DNA from: Alphaproteobacteria bacterium
GTDB taxonomy: Bacteria; Pseudomonadota; Alphaproteobacteria; TMED109
NCBI GenBank assembly: GCA_022824395.1
Contig: JAJDZX010000037.1
Span: 50,985 to 114,984 of the forward strand
Direction: 5' to 3'
DNA length: 64,000 nt
The notes beneath the pieces are model-generated. The model searched no databases. It was not told where the DNA came from and worked only from the letters and a program-made list of their open reading frames with translations. The translations under genes were made by a program, and so were the position numbers. Below, piece after piece: positions 18,899 to 28,378 of this stretch. The first letter of the stretch is position 1. Each line of letters begins with the position of its first letter.

Positions 18899-20083
18899 CT
18901 ACCAGATATTGGCTTCGACGACGGGCTGATCCCGGTAGATCCGCTCGATCCCGAAGCGCGACAGGTCGAGCGACCGGTATTCACCGTAAGCGATGAGCTC
19001 CGCGATGGCCCGGCCCGCCGCCGGCGACTGCTGCAGGCCGTGGCCGCTGAACCCGTTGCAGAACAGCAGCCCCTGAACCTCCGGGTGCGGCCCCAGAATC
19101 GCATTCTGGTCGAAGACGTTGAAGTCGTAGTGACCAGCCCATGAGCCGGTCAGCTTGACCGCCTCGAACGCCGGCACGCGGGCCGCCAGCGTGGGCCAGA
19201 TCGTCTCTTCCCAATCTGTGTAGTCCATGTCGAAATCGAGCGGGTCGCTGTCGGGGTCTTGGTCGTGCGCCGGCGACACCGTGGCGATATACCGGCCGCT
19301 TTCCGGCCGAAAGGTGACCCCGGTGGGATCGATCGTCAGCGGCGCGTGCTGCAGGTCGTCCCGGCAGTTGAACACGTAGACGTAGCGCTTCTTGGGACGC
19401 ACGGGGAGATCGATCGCGATGGTGGCCGCCAGCGCGCCGGCGCGCGAGCCGGCCGCCAGCACCGTGGTGCCTCCCCGTATCAGTCCGTGCGCATCGGTCT
19501 CGACGCCGATGACCCGGTCTCCCTCCCGCACCAGGCGCGTGACTTCCCCGTGCAGGAAGCGGATCCCCAACGACTGCGCCTTGTGGCGGAATCCCATCAA
19601 CAGGGTGTAGGGATCGACCCAGCCTTCGTTGGCAGACCCGAACACGGCGGCATCCACGCCCTGCCAGTTGATCCACGGGAACCGCTCCGCCAGCGCGCCG
19701 CCGGCCAGCCACTCGACCGCCGCCTCCAGGCCGCGCTGCACCTCCCAGTTCTGTCGCAACTGCGCGACGTCGGCCTGCGCCGCCATCAGGAGATAGCCCT
19801 GCTCCCGGAAGGACACGTCGCACGGGACGTCGTCCACCGCCAGTGCGCGGGCCGCCGTTCGGGCGAACTCCGCGCCGAACATCGACATGCGGATATTCTC
19901 CGGTGTCGTGAACTGCTGGCGGATTCCCCCCAGCGAGCGGGTCGCGGCGGCGCTCTGGTACGTGCGGTCCCGCTCGACCACCACGACCGAGCCGTCAAAG
20001 TCGCCGGAGGCAGCCAGGAAGTAGGCCGCCGCACAACCGATGATGCCGCCCCCGGCGATCACCACGTCTGGACAGTTCGTCAT
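18899..20083 (-). CDS. FAD-dependent oxidoreductase, DAO/glycine-oxidase family
   Basis: The 394-residue protein starts VVIAGGGIIGCAAAYFLA, a Rossmann FAD-binding loop at residues 7-24, followed by an acidic strand end (VVVVERD) and TRSLGGIRQQF, typical of D-amino-acid-oxidase-fold enzymes such as sarcosine or glycine oxidases and FOXRED1-like proteins. The C-terminal CNGFSGHGLQQSPAAGRAIAELI is the second FAD contact of this family. Start at ATG 20083 follows GAGGTG; an ATG ten codons upstream is less likely. Substrate is unknown; a secondary or N-methylated amine is plausible from the family. It is divergent from the acyl-CoA dehydrogenase operon across 156 bases. Confidence 0.8.
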   Translation of the reverse strand: MTNCPDVVIAGGGIIGCAAAYFLAASGDFDGSVVVVERDRTYQSAAATRSLGGIRQQFTTPENIRMSMFGAEFARTAARALAVDDVPCDVSFREQGYLLMAAQADVAQLRQNWEVQRGLEAAVEWLAGGALAERFPWINWQGVDAAVFGSANEGWVDPYTLLMGFRHKAQSLGIRFLHGEVTRLVREGDRVIGVETDAHGLIRGGTTVLAAGSRAGALAATIAIDLPVRPKKRYVYVFNCRDDLQHAPLTIDPTGVTFRPESGRYIATVSPAHDQDPDSDPLDFDMDYTDWEETIWPTLAARVPAFEAVKLTGSWAGHYDFNVFDQNAILGPHPEVQGLLFCNGFSGHGLQQSPAAGRAIAELIAYGEYRSLDLSRFGIERIYRDQPVVEANIW

Positions 20084-20239
20084 CCTGTGCACCTCGGTCC
20101 CGTTGGCCCACAATTCGGCGTCGCAATCCGATGACGCTCCCGCGCCGCTGGGTTACGATGCGAACACTAACCCCGTCAGTTGTCGCCATCCACGACCCGG
20201 CGATCCGGCGACCGCCCCGCGCACAGGAACCCCGAGACA

Positions 20240-21442
20240 ATGCTGCAATATTCCGACCGTACGAACGATCTACTCGAGCGCCTGAACGCATTCATGGATG
20301 AGAACTTCTATCCGAACGAAGAGAAGATCGACGCCCAGATCGCCGAGGGCGACCGGTGGGCACACCCCCCGCTGATGGAGGAACTCAAGGGCCGGGCGCG
20401 GGCGGCGGGCCTGTGGAACCTGTTTCTCCCGGAATCGGAGTTCGGGGCCGGCCTGACCAATTTCGAATACGCACCGCTGTGCGAGGTGATGGGACGCTCG
20501 GAGCACGCGCCGGAGATCTTCAACTGCTCCGCGCCCGACACCGGCAACATGGAAGTGCTGGCCCGGTACGGGACCAAGGCGCAGCAGGACGAATGGCTGG
20601 ACCCGCTGCTCAACGGCGAGATTCGCTCGGCATTCGCCATGACCGAGCCCGAGGTCGCCTCCTCGGACGCCACCAACATCGAGTGCCGGATCGAGCGCTC
20701 CGGCGACGAGTACGTGATCAACGGCCGCAAGTGGTGGACGTCGGGCGCGCTCTCGCCGCGTTGCAAGATCCTGATCGTCATGGGCAAGACCGACCCGACG
20801 AATCCCGACCGGCACAAGCAGCAGTCGATGGTGCTGGTCCCGCCCGGCACGCCCGGCGTCACCGTCATCCGGCACCTGCCGGTATTCGGCTTCGACGACG
20901 CGCCGCACGGACATGCGGAAGTCGTCTTCAAGGACGTGCGCGTGCCCGCAAGCAACATGCTGCTGGGTGAAGGGCGCGGGTTCGAGATCGCCCAGGGACG
21001 GCTCGGGCCGGGTCGGATCCACCACTGCATGCGGCTCATCGGTCTGGCGGAACGGGCCCTCGAGAAGATGTGCAAGCGCGTGAAGTCACGCGTCACCTTC
21101 GGCCGGCCGATCTCGGAGCAGACGGTCACCCAGGAACGCATCGCCGACGCGCGGATCGCCATCGACCAGGCACGGCTCCTGGTGCTCAATGCAGCCTGGC
21201 GGATGGACACGGTCGGCAACAAGGAGGCCCGCAAGGACATCGCCATGATCAAGGTGGCGACCCCGATCATGGCGTGCAAGGTGATCGACTGGGCGATCCA
21301 GGCGCATGGCGGCGGCGGCGTCACGAGCGATTTCGGGCTGGCCGCGGCCTACGCCAACGCCCGGACCCTGCGGCTGGCCGACGGGCCCGACGAGGTGCAC
21401 CGCAACCAGATCGCGAAGCTCGAACTGCGGCGCCACAACTGA
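20240..21442 (+). CDS. Acyl-CoA dehydrogenase, ACAD10/11-like
   Basis: A 400-residue FAD acyl-CoA dehydrogenase. Motifs: [19 protein letters not shown] (FAD-binding loop; the ASSDATN form is typical of the ACAD10/11 subgroup), [21 protein letters not shown], and the C-terminal [35 protein letters not shown], where DGPDEVH replaces the EGTxEI of ordinary medium-chain enzymes. Start is the ATG at 20240, giving [15 protein letters not shown]; its Shine-Dalgarno is weak and a TTG further upstream stays open, but the extension is unlike the family. It leads a plus-strand set with a membrane protein, an APH-like kinase and an acyl-CoA ligase, the combination used for hydroxy-acid breakdown. Confidence 0.9.
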   Translation: MLQYSDRTNDLLERLNAFMDENFYPNEEKIDAQIAEGDRWAHPPLMEELKGRARAAGLWNLFLPESEFGAGLTNFEYAPLCEVMGRSEHAPEIFNCSAPDTGNMEVLARYGTKAQQDEWLDPLLNGEIRSAFAMTEPEVASSDATNIECRIERSGDEYVINGRKWWTSGALSPRCKILIVMGKTDPTNPDRHKQQSMVLVPPGTPGVTVIRHLPVFGFDDAPHGHAEVVFKDVRVPASNMLLGEGRGFEIAQGRLGPGRIHHCMRLIGLAERALEKMCKRVKSRVTFGRPISEQTVTQERIADARIAIDQARLLVLNAAWRMDTVGNKEARKDIAMIKVATPIMACKVIDWAIQAHGGGGVTSDFGLAAAYANARTLRLADGPDEVHRNQIAKLELRRHN

Positions 21443-21454
21443 TCGCACCCGATT

Positions 21455-22099
21455 ATGTGGCAGCGGGTAGGCGCTCACCATCTGGCAGCCCTGGCGGGTC
21501 TGGCCCTGTTCGTCGCGCTCGGGGTGGCCAACCACGCGCTCACCGAGCTGAGCGCCGACGCGGCGCGGGAGACCGAAGTGCGACTGGGCCTGCTCAGCCG
21601 CCTCCACGGGCTGGCCCTGGAGCGCGCTGACCGGGACGCGGCCTTCCATCGCACCGCCAATCGGCTCCTGATGGAGGGGGCGGCGGTCGACACCGGGGCG
21701 GCCCGCGAAATCGTCGACGGTGCGCGTGCCCTGGCCCGGAAGAGCGAGGCGCTCGACAGCTATCTCGAGGGTGCAGGCGCGACCCTGCCGGACGAGGAAC
21801 GCACCGCCGCCGTCGGTGCCGTCCAGCTCGTGACGCAGGCCGTGGGCGACGTCGTGGCCCGGGCGGAAGCGCTTGCCGACAGTCCTGGCGAAGGCCCGCG
21901 CCTGGCAGCGGTCGCCGCCGCCGCACGTCACCTGGACGAGGCGCTGTCCCAGGCACAGTCGCGGGTGGAAGGAGCTCTCACGCGCGGCCGGAACCGTGCC
22001 GGGGCCACCGTGGAACGGGCGCAGATCCAAGGCGGCGTGCTGGCGGCGGCGGCATTGATCCTGGCCGCGCTCGCGATGCGGAAGCGGAACGTGTCATGA
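21455..22099 (+). CDS. Membrane protein with periplasmic helical domain, unknown function
   Basis: I do not recognise the family. The 214-residue product has one N-terminal transmembrane helix (about residues 8-27), a 165-residue Ala/Glu/Arg-rich segment with heptad-like helices, and a second hydrophobic helix (about 193-208) ending in a short basic tail MRKRNVS. That is the architecture of a sensor (four-helix-bundle) domain of a chemoreceptor or histidine kinase with no cytoplasmic output domain. It is 12 bases after the acyl-CoA dehydrogenase gene and its last four bases overlap the next start (ATGA), so it is an integral member of this operon. A truncated receptor or a small-molecule binding partner are both possible. 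Confidence 0.65.
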   Translation: MWQRVGAHHLAALAGLALFVALGVANHALTELSADAARETEVRLGLLSRLHGLALERADRDAAFHRTANRLLMEGAAVDTGAAREIVDGARALARKSEALDSYLEGAGATLPDEERTAAVGAVQLVTQAVGDVVARAEALADSPGEGPRLAAVAAAARHLDEALSQAQSRVEGALTRGRNRAGATVERAQIQGGVLAAAALILAALAMRKRNVS

Positions 22100-23139
22100 C
22101 TGTCCAAGGACTCATCGAGGTGCGCGGCGCGCACCGCTTCGACGAAAACGCGCTCGCCGAGTACCTGGCCGGCCGGCTCCCCGGGTTCACCCGACTCGAC
22201 CGCATACGCCAGTTCCACGGCGGCCAGTCCAACCCCACGTTCGCGCTCGAGGGGGACGGCGCGATCTGGGTGCTGCGGAAGAAACCGCCGGGAGAACTCC
22301 TGCCGTCGGCGCACGCCGTGGACCGGGAGTACCGGGTCCAGGCGGCGCTCCGGGACCAGGGAGTGCCGGTGCCCGAGATGTACCTCTACTGCGACGACAC
22401 GGCGATCATCGGCACGCCGTTCTACGTGATGGAATGCCTGCGCGGGCGGGTCTTCGAAGACCCGCTGCTGCCGGACGTGGAGCCCGCGGACCGGACGGCG
22501 CTCTACGACGCCATGAACCGCACCCTGGCGGCGATCCACGCGGTCGACCCCGCGGCGGCCGGGCTCGGCGATTTCGGGCGCCCGGGGAACTACTTCGCGC
22601 GGCAGATCGCGCGCTGGACCAAGCAGTGGGAACTCAGCCGGACGCGCGAGGTCCCCGAGATGGACCGGCTGATCGAGTGGCTGCCCGCGAACATTCCGCC
22701 CGGCGACGAGACCAGCGTGGTGCACGGCGACTACCGCCTCGGGAACCTGATTATCGCCCCGGACCGGCCGGAGGTCATCGGCGTGCTGGACTGGGAGCTC
22801 TCGACCCTCGGGCACCCCCTTGGGGACCTCGGCTACAACATCTCCGGTTTCCAGATCCCGCAGTCCATCCGCCACGGCATCATGGGGCTGCCGCCCGAAT
22901 ACGGCATCCCGGACCAGGCGAGCTACGTCGCCGACTACTGTCGGCGGAGCGGCCGGAAGCCGATCGATCCCCACTTCTACGTGGCCTTCTCGATGTTCCG
23001 GTTCGCGGCCATCGCGGAGGGCGTCCTGGCGCGCGGGCTCGGCGGCAACGCCAGCTCGGCCAACGCCCAGGAGGTGGGCGCACAGACGGTTCCGTACGCG
23101 CGGACCGCGTGGGCACTGGTGGCCGGCAGCGCTCCGTGA
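22096..23139 (+). CDS. APH-family phosphotransferase (ACAD10/11 N-domain or LvaA-like)
   Basis: A 347-residue aminoglycoside-phosphotransferase-fold kinase. It has FHGGQSNPTFAL (nucleotide loop), VLRKKPPG (ATP-anchoring lysine), FYVMECLRGRVF (hinge), HGDYRLGNLI with the catalytic aspartate at residue 212, and VLDWELSTLGHPLGDLGY for the metal site. Together with the neighbouring acyl-CoA dehydrogenase it mirrors animal ACAD10/11, where both domains occur in one protein, and the lva operon of Pseudomonas putida, where LvaA phosphorylates a 4-hydroxyacyl-CoA. A role in antibiotic resistance is unlikely in this context. It shares ATGA and GTGA overlaps with the genes on both sides. Confidence 0.85.
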   Translation: MTVQGLIEVRGAHRFDENALAEYLAGRLPGFTRLDRIRQFHGGQSNPTFALEGDGAIWVLRKKPPGELLPSAHAVDREYRVQAALRDQGVPVPEMYLYCDDTAIIGTPFYVMECLRGRVFEDPLLPDVEPADRTALYDAMNRTLAAIHAVDPAAAGLGDFGRPGNYFARQIARWTKQWELSRTREVPEMDRLIEWLPANIPPGDETSVVHGDYRLGNLIIAPDRPEVIGVLDWELSTLGHPLGDLGYNISGFQIPQSIRHGIMGLPPEYGIPDQASYVADYCRRSGRKPIDPHFYVAFSMFRFAAIAEGVLARGLGGNASSANAQEVGAQTVPYARTAWALVAGSAP

Positions 23140-24758
23140 GCCCGGTTGGCTGGCGTGCCATTGACCCCGACGGGCTGACCACCGAACGGCACTTCGGACG
23201 CACGCTCACCTGTTTCGCGGACCGCCCCGGCAACGTCGCGACGATGCTGGGCGCCGCCGCCGAGCGCAATCCGGACGGCGAGGCCGTCGTCGACGGCGGA
23301 ACCCGGCTCTCGTACCGCGACCTGCTGCAGCATGCCGAACGCATGGCGGCGGCCATGCACCGCCTTGGCCTGGCCCAGGGCGACCGGGTGGGCATCTGGT
23401 CGGGCAACCGCTGGGAGGCTGTCGCCGGCGTGGCCGCCTGCCTCCGGGGCGGGTTCGTCGCCGTGCCGCTCGGACATCGGCTGCAGACCGACGAAGTCGA
23501 CTACATGCTGAACGACAGCGGTGCCCGGGCGCTCATCGTGGAGGACACGCTCGCCGCCCGCGTCCCCGGGAAACGGAACACGCCGCACCTGCACCATGTC
23601 CTTGCCGTGGGCGACTCCGGCACCGGGGAGCTCTTCGACGCGACCGACGGCGCGGCAGGCGTGCCGCCGCCGGTCGGCGGCGAGGAGGCGCTTGCCTTCC
23701 TCATGTACACGTCCGGCACCACCGGCCGCCCGAAAGGCGCGATGATCACGCATTTCAACCTGGCGCACAGCATCATCCATTACCGCCGTACGATGCGCCT
23801 GCAGGATGCGCTCGAACGCACGCTGCTGGCCGTCCCGTTCACCCATATCACGGGTCTCGTCGCCCAGATCCTCACCCTGTTCGCGTGCGCGGGAACCGTG
23901 GTCGTGCAGCGGGAGTTCAAGGCCGATGCGGCCATCCGGCTGCTGCATGGCGAGCGGGTCACGCACACGGTCATGGTGCCGGCGATGTACAACCTCATGC
24001 TGCGCACCGGCGGACTGGACGCCGCATCGCTTCCCCACCTGCGGATCGGCGCCTATGGCGGCGCCCCGATGCCGACGGCGCTGATCGAGGAGATCCACCG
24101 CCGGCTGCCCGGGCTCGAACTGATGAACGCCTACGGGTCCACGGAGACCACCTCCCCGGCAACCCTGCTGCCGGCCACCGACGCGGTGCGCCGGCGCGAC
24201 AGCGTCGGGCTCCCCGTCCACTGCGCCGACATCCGGGCGTGCGATGACGACGGCCGTGACCTGCCCCCTGGCAGCATCGGCGAACTCCGGATCGGCGGAC
24301 CGATGGTCGTTCCCGGATACTGGAACCTGCCCGAGGTCACCCGTGCGACGTTCGGCGACGGCAGCTGGCGGTCCGGCGACATCGGCAGGATCGATGCCGA
24401 CGGCTACGTCGAGGTGCTGGATCGCAGCAAGGACATGATCAACCGGGCGGGATACAAGGTGTACTCGGCGGAAGTGGAGAGCCTGCTGGCCCAGCACCCC
24501 GCAGTCGTGGAAGCCGCGGTCGTCGCGCGGCCCTGCCCGGTGCTCGGCGAGCGGGTGCACGCGTTCGTCGCGGTCGCTGCGGGCGCACCCACCGACCGGG
24601 AACTCGCAAGTTTCGCCGCCGCGCGGATCGCCGACTACAAGGTACCCGAAACCTTCACGCTGCAGACGGAGCCACTGCCGCGCAACGCCAACGGCAAGGT
24701 CGTCAAGTCGGCACTGCGCGCCCGCGTCCTCGCCGAAACCCCCGAACCCGCACGCTAG
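23136..24758 (+). CDS. Acyl-CoA synthetase (AMP-forming)
   Basis: A 540-residue ANL-superfamily enzyme that activates a carboxylic acid as its CoA thioester. Motifs in order: LMYTSGTTGRPKGAM (P-loop, about 188-202), NAYGSTETTS (A5), WRSGDIGRIDADGYVEVLDRSKDMINRAGYKVYSAEVE (A7-A8 hinge) and the catalytic lysine in LPRNANGKVVKS (A10). The start is GTG 23136, overlapping the kinase stop as GTGA; the frame is open upstream only through the kinase gene. Substrate is not evident, but the neighbours point to a hydroxy or short branched acid, with this enzyme supplying the CoA ester. Confidence 0.88.
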   Translation: MSPVGWRAIDPDGLTTERHFGRTLTCFADRPGNVATMLGAAAERNPDGEAVVDGGTRLSYRDLLQHAERMAAAMHRLGLAQGDRVGIWSGNRWEAVAGVAACLRGGFVAVPLGHRLQTDEVDYMLNDSGARALIVEDTLAARVPGKRNTPHLHHVLAVGDSGTGELFDATDGAAGVPPPVGGEEALAFLMYTSGTTGRPKGAMITHFNLAHSIIHYRRTMRLQDALERTLLAVPFTHITGLVAQILTLFACAGTVVVQREFKADAAIRLLHGERVTHTVMVPAMYNLMLRTGGLDAASLPHLRIGAYGGAPMPTALIEEIHRRLPGLELMNAYGSTETTSPATLLPATDAVRRRDSVGLPVHCADIRACDDDGRDLPPGSIGELRIGGPMVVPGYWNLPEVTRATFGDGSWRSGDIGRIDADGYVEVLDRSKDMINRAGYKVYSAEVESLLAQHPAVVEAAVVARPCPVLGERVHAFVAVAAGAPTDRELASFAAARIADYKVPETFTLQTEPLPRNANGKVVKSALRARVLAETPEPAR

Positions 24759-24831
24759 GCGGCCCGGCACGCGCCCGACGCAGCGGACTGCCGGCGCCCC
24801 ACCCCCGAGCCCGCCCCAAGAAGGAGCCTCC

Positions 24832-25929
24832 ATGACCTACCCGCACGCCTCCCTTCCGGGGACGATCCGCTCCCGCGTCGTGGACAACGACAACGGCCTG
24901 GCCATGCACGTGCTCGAAGCGGGCAACGCGGGTTCGCCCGGCCTGCTCCTGCTGCACGGCTTCCCGGAACTCGCCTACAGCTGGCGCAAGGTGATGGTCC
25001 TGCTGGCCGATGCCGGCTATCACGTCCTGGCGCCCGACCAGCGCGGGTACGGTCGCACCGCCGCGGCCCCCGCGCGCTACGAGGACAACCTGACTCCCTA
25101 CCGGTTCCTGAACCTGGTCAAGGACGTCGTGGGGCTCCGGTCGGCGATCGGAGTCGAATCGTTCGAAGCCGTGATCGGCCATGACTTCGGCGCAATGGTG
25201 GCGTACTACAGCGCACTCACCCGCCCCGACCTGTTCCGCCGCCTCGTCCTGATGAGCGCTCCGGTCGCCGGCACGCGTTCGGGTCGCGATCTACCCGCCG
25301 TGCTCGCGGTGGAACCCGCGCTGGAGGCGCTTCCTCGTCCGCGCAAGCACTACCAGTATTACTACACGACCCCCAATGCGGACCGTGACATGCGGGAGGC
25401 GCCCGCCGGGATTCTCGCGTTCCTGCGCGCCTACGCCCACCACAAGAGCGCCGACTGGCCGGACAACCGCCCGTTCCCGCTGACCGCGTGGACCGCCGAC
25501 GAGCTGGCCAAGCTGCCGACCTACTACGTGATGGACTACCACGAATCGATGGCCGCCACCGTCGCCCACCACGCGCCCGACGGGGAGGCTTCCTGGCTGA
25601 CCGATGCCGAGCTCGCGGTCTATGCGGAAGAGTTCGCCCGCACCGGCTTCCAGGGCGGGCTCAACTGGTACCGGGTGATGCTGGACATCGACCATCTCGA
25701 CGAGCTGAGGCTCTATGCCGGAGCCGCCGTGCAGGTGCCGTCCGCGTTCATCGCAGGGGCCGCGGACTGGGGCGTGCACCAGGCGCCCGGAGCATTCGAA
25801 CGGATGCAGACGACGGCCTGCGCCGACATGCGTGCCGTGCATCTGGTCGAGGGGGCGGGCCACTGGGTCCAGCAGGAGCAACCGGACGCGACGGCGGGGC
25901 TCATCCGCCAGTTCCTGCAGACCGCCTGA
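24832..25929 (+). CDS. Epoxide-hydrolase-like alpha/beta hydrolase
   Basis: A 365-residue alpha/beta hydrolase with the HGFPELAYSWR oxyanion motif (residues 42-52), nucleophile elbow GHDFGAM with Asp at 118 in place of Ser, and a C-terminal GAGHWVQQEQP with the catalytic His near 344. An Asp nucleophile with HGxP fits epoxide hydrolases, and also some haloalkane dehalogenases and fluoroacetate dehalogenases; HGFPE favours epoxide hydrolase. AAGGAG ends eight bases before the ATG. It follows the acyl-CoA ligase by 73 bases on the same strand and may belong to the same catabolic set. Confidence 0.8.
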   Translation: MTYPHASLPGTIRSRVVDNDNGLAMHVLEAGNAGSPGLLLLHGFPELAYSWRKVMVLLADAGYHVLAPDQRGYGRTAAAPARYEDNLTPYRFLNLVKDVVGLRSAIGVESFEAVIGHDFGAMVAYYSALTRPDLFRRLVLMSAPVAGTRSGRDLPAVLAVEPALEALPRPRKHYQYYYTTPNADRDMREAPAGILAFLRAYAHHKSADWPDNRPFPLTAWTADELAKLPTYYVMDYHESMAATVAHHAPDGEASWLTDAELAVYAEEFARTGFQGGLNWYRVMLDIDHLDELRLYAGAAVQVPSAFIAGAADWGVHQAPGAFERMQTTACADMRAVHLVEGAGHWVQQEQPDATAGLIRQFLQTA

Positions 25930-26344
25930 CGGAACCTTGGTCGGAACGGGCGAGGTGCCCGCGCGGCCGCCGGCGCCGGCCATACGGCGGGCCACCGCAC
26001 GGTTTTCGCGGCAAGGGCGGACCGAGCGGTACCTGACGCGGCCGAAGGAACGCGCCCGAGCGCTGCCCGGCCAGTCGAGCCCGGGGGACGCGACACGCTG
26101 CGCGGGCCTGGCGGCACGCCGCGCAGGCGAGCAATCCGCGCGGCGCGTATCCCTCACCGACCGCACCCGCGGTGGTCGTCGTACTCACCGCTGACCAGGC
26201 GGCGCGACCGCAGCCCAATCCATTGATTGCCAGCACCCATCCGGCAACAATGGCCGCGTTCACGAAGCACTGTCGGGCCGATGCTTGGAGCACCTGCCGG
26301 AACCGCCACGACAGAGGAAGCATTCCGAGCACTGGAGAAACCCT
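25930..26344. other. Intergenic region before the EF-G-like gene
   Basis: 415 bases without a supported gene. The first half is very G+C-rich with open frames on the minus strand that have no family features. The second half is less G+C-rich and holds the candidate promoter listed separately. No RNA gene was recognised. Confidence 0.5.
26223..26251 (+). promoter_or_regulatory. Candidate promoter for EF-G-like gene
   Basis: TTGATT (26223-26228) and AACAAT (26246-26251) are spaced by exactly 17 bases, 94 bases upstream of the ATG, each matching four of six consensus positions. It is the best sigma-70-like pair in the gap. Confidence 0.35.
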
Positions 26345-28378
26345 ATGTCTGAACGAGCCCGTTGCGCCGCACTGGTCGGCCCCTATCTCAGCGGCAAAAC
26401 GACTCTTCTCGAGAGCATGCTGTTCGCGACGGAAGCGATCGGCCGCCGGGGCTCCGTGAAGGACGGCACCACGGTCGGGGATTCGGCGGACGAGGCGCGC
26501 GCGCGCAACATGAGCACCGAACTCACGCCGGCGCGGATGACGTATCTCGGGGATGCCTGGACCGTGCTCGACTGCCCGGGATCGATCGAGCTGATGCAGG
26601 AGACCGTAAACGCCCTGCACGTCACCGACATCGCGGTGCTGGTGATCGAGCCCTCGCTCAGCCGGGCCGTGACGCTGACGCCGATCATCCAGGCCCTGCA
26701 GTCTCGCCAGGTCCCCTACATGGTCTTCATCAACAAGGTGGACACGCTGACGGAATCGATTTCCGACGTGGTGGCCGCGCTGAAGGAGGCGTCCGGCACG
26801 CCGATGCTGATGCGGGAGTACCCGATCACAGACGGCGAGGCGGTCGTCGGCTACGTCGACCTCACGAGCCGGCGTGCCTACTCGTATGTCGACGGGAAGG
26901 AATCCGAAGAGATCGAATTCCCCGACGCGCTGGCTGACGAGGTCACGCTCGCCCGCGAGGAAATGCTGGAGGTGCTTGTCGATTTCGACGATGCCATCCT
27001 CGAAAAGCTGCTCGAGGATGAAGTCCCGGAAGTTGACGAGGTCTACGAGAAGGCGGCCAAGATCATGCAGGATGGAGACGTCGTTCCCGTCTTCTTCGGA
27101 TCCGCCGAACGGAGCCACGGCGTGCGACGGTTGCTCAAGGCCCTGCGCCACGATGCGCCCCGGCCCGAGCAGCGCGCCGCCAACCTCGGTTTCGACCCGA
27201 ACGGCGATGCCGCAGTCCAGGTCTTCAAGACCTTTCATGCCCAGCACAGCGGCAAGATCTCGCTGGCGCGCGTGTGGAGCGGCACGGTCTCGGACGGCCA
27301 GGCACTGGGCGGAGCCAGGATCGGCAGCCTCCAGACCATGGTCGGCAGCCAGGCCGACAAGATCTCGGAAGCGGCCTTCGGCGATGTCGTCGGCCTGGGC
27401 CGCATGGAGACCGTGCGCACCGGCGACGTCTTGCGGGCCGGTGCCGATTCGGCCGACGGTTCCGACTGGCCCGAGCCCCTGGCTCCCGTCTACAGCCTCG
27501 CCATCACCCCGGAGAACCGGAGCGACGAGGTCAAGCTGACCGGCGGGCTGCAGCGCCTCAACGAGGAGGACCCATCGCTCACCTACGAGCAGAACGAGGA
27601 CACCCACGAGCTGGTGCTCCTGGGCCAGGGCGATATCCATCTCCAGATCTCGCTGGACAAGCTCCGCTCCAAGTACAACGTAACGGCGACGTCGGCGCGC
27701 CCGAACGTCCCCTACAAGGAAACCATCCGGAAACCAGTGACCCAGCACGGGCGCTTCAAGCGCCAGACGGGTGGCCACGGCATGTTCGGTGACGTCGTGG
27801 TCGACATCACGCCGCGCCCGCGCGGGAGCGGCTTCGAGTTCGCCGACAAGATCGTCGGTGGTTCCGTGCCGCGGCAGTACATCCCCGCCGTCGAGACCGG
27901 CGTCAAGGAATTCGCGGTCGAGGGTCCGCTGGGATTTCCCGTGGTGGACTTTTCGGTCACCCTGACCGACGGCCAGTTCCATTCCGTGGACAGCAACGAA
28001 ATGTCGTTCAAGCTCGCGGCGCGGGTCGCCATGACCGAGGGCATGCCGAAGTGTGCGCCGGTGCTGCTCGAGCCCATCGCCAAGGTGACGATCGACGTGC
28101 CGTCCGAGTACACCAACAAGGTGCACGGCCTGATCAGTGTCCGCCGTGGCCAGATTCTCGGGTTCGAGCCGAAGGAAGGCTGGCACGGCTGGGATTCCCT
28201 CCAGGCGCACATGCCCCAGTCGGAACTCCACGACCTGATCATCGAACTGCGCTCGCTCAGCCAGGGCGTGGGGACCTACCATGCGGAGTTCGATCACCTG
28301 AACGAGATCACCGGACGGATCGCGGATGAGATCGTGCAGGCGCGCGCCGCTTCCCGGAAGGAAGAGCGGGAGCGGTGA
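26345..28378 (+). CDS. EF-G-like translational GTPase paralogue
   Basis: A 677-residue relative of EF-G. G1 is VGPYLSGKTT (residues 11-20), G4 INKVD (129-133) and G5 GSA, and the later domains are recognisable (PVYSLAITPENRSDEVKL, TGGHGMFGDVVVDI, AVETGVKEFAVEGPLGFPVVDF, RRGQILGFEPKEGWHG). Two changes set it apart: G3 reads DCPGSIE (76-82), so the catalytic histidine of DTPGH is serine (S80), and switch I lacks RGITI. GTP hydrolysis on the ribosome may therefore be slow or differently triggered. I know similar second EF-G proteins in Rhodospirillales-like genomes; their role is not known to me. ATG 26345 is preceded by GGAG. The canonical fusA is at 3049-5124. Confidence 0.85.
   Translation: MSERARCAALVGPYLSGKTTLLESMLFATEAIGRRGSVKDGTTVGDSADEARARNMSTELTPARMTYLGDAWTVLDCPGSIELMQETVNALHVTDIAVLVIEPSLSRAVTLTPIIQALQSRQVPYMVFINKVDTLTESISDVVAALKEASGTPMLMREYPITDGEAVVGYVDLTSRRAYSYVDGKESEEIEFPDALADEVTLAREEMLEVLVDFDDAILEKLLEDEVPEVDEVYEKAAKIMQDGDVVPVFFGSAERSHGVRRLLKALRHDAPRPEQRAANLGFDPNGDAAVQVFKTFHAQHSGKISLARVWSGTVSDGQALGGARIGSLQTMVGSQADKISEAAFGDVVGLGRMETVRTGDVLRAGADSADGSDWPEPLAPVYSLAITPENRSDEVKLTGGLQRLNEEDPSLTYEQNEDTHELVLLGQGDIHLQISLDKLRSKYNVTATSARPNVPYKETIRKPVTQHGRFKRQTGGHGMFGDVVVDITPRPRGSGFEFADKIVGGSVPRQYIPAVETGVKEFAVEGPLGFPVVDFSVTLTDGQFHSVDSNEMSFKLAARVAMTEGMPKCAPVLLEPIAKVTIDVPSEYTNKVHGLISVRRGQILGFEPKEGWHGWDSLQAHMPQSELHDLIIELRSLSQGVGTYHAEFDHLNEITGRIADEIVQARAASRKEERER

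Noticed and set aside
22434..23135. Long 5' extension of the acyl-CoA ligase frame
   Set aside because: It overlaps the APH-like kinase in another frame and is low-complexity; the ligase family start fits GTG 23136.
22096..23139. Aminoglycoside resistance gene
   Set aside because: The APH fold is present, but the operon with an acyl-CoA dehydrogenase and ligase points to acyl-CoA metabolism.
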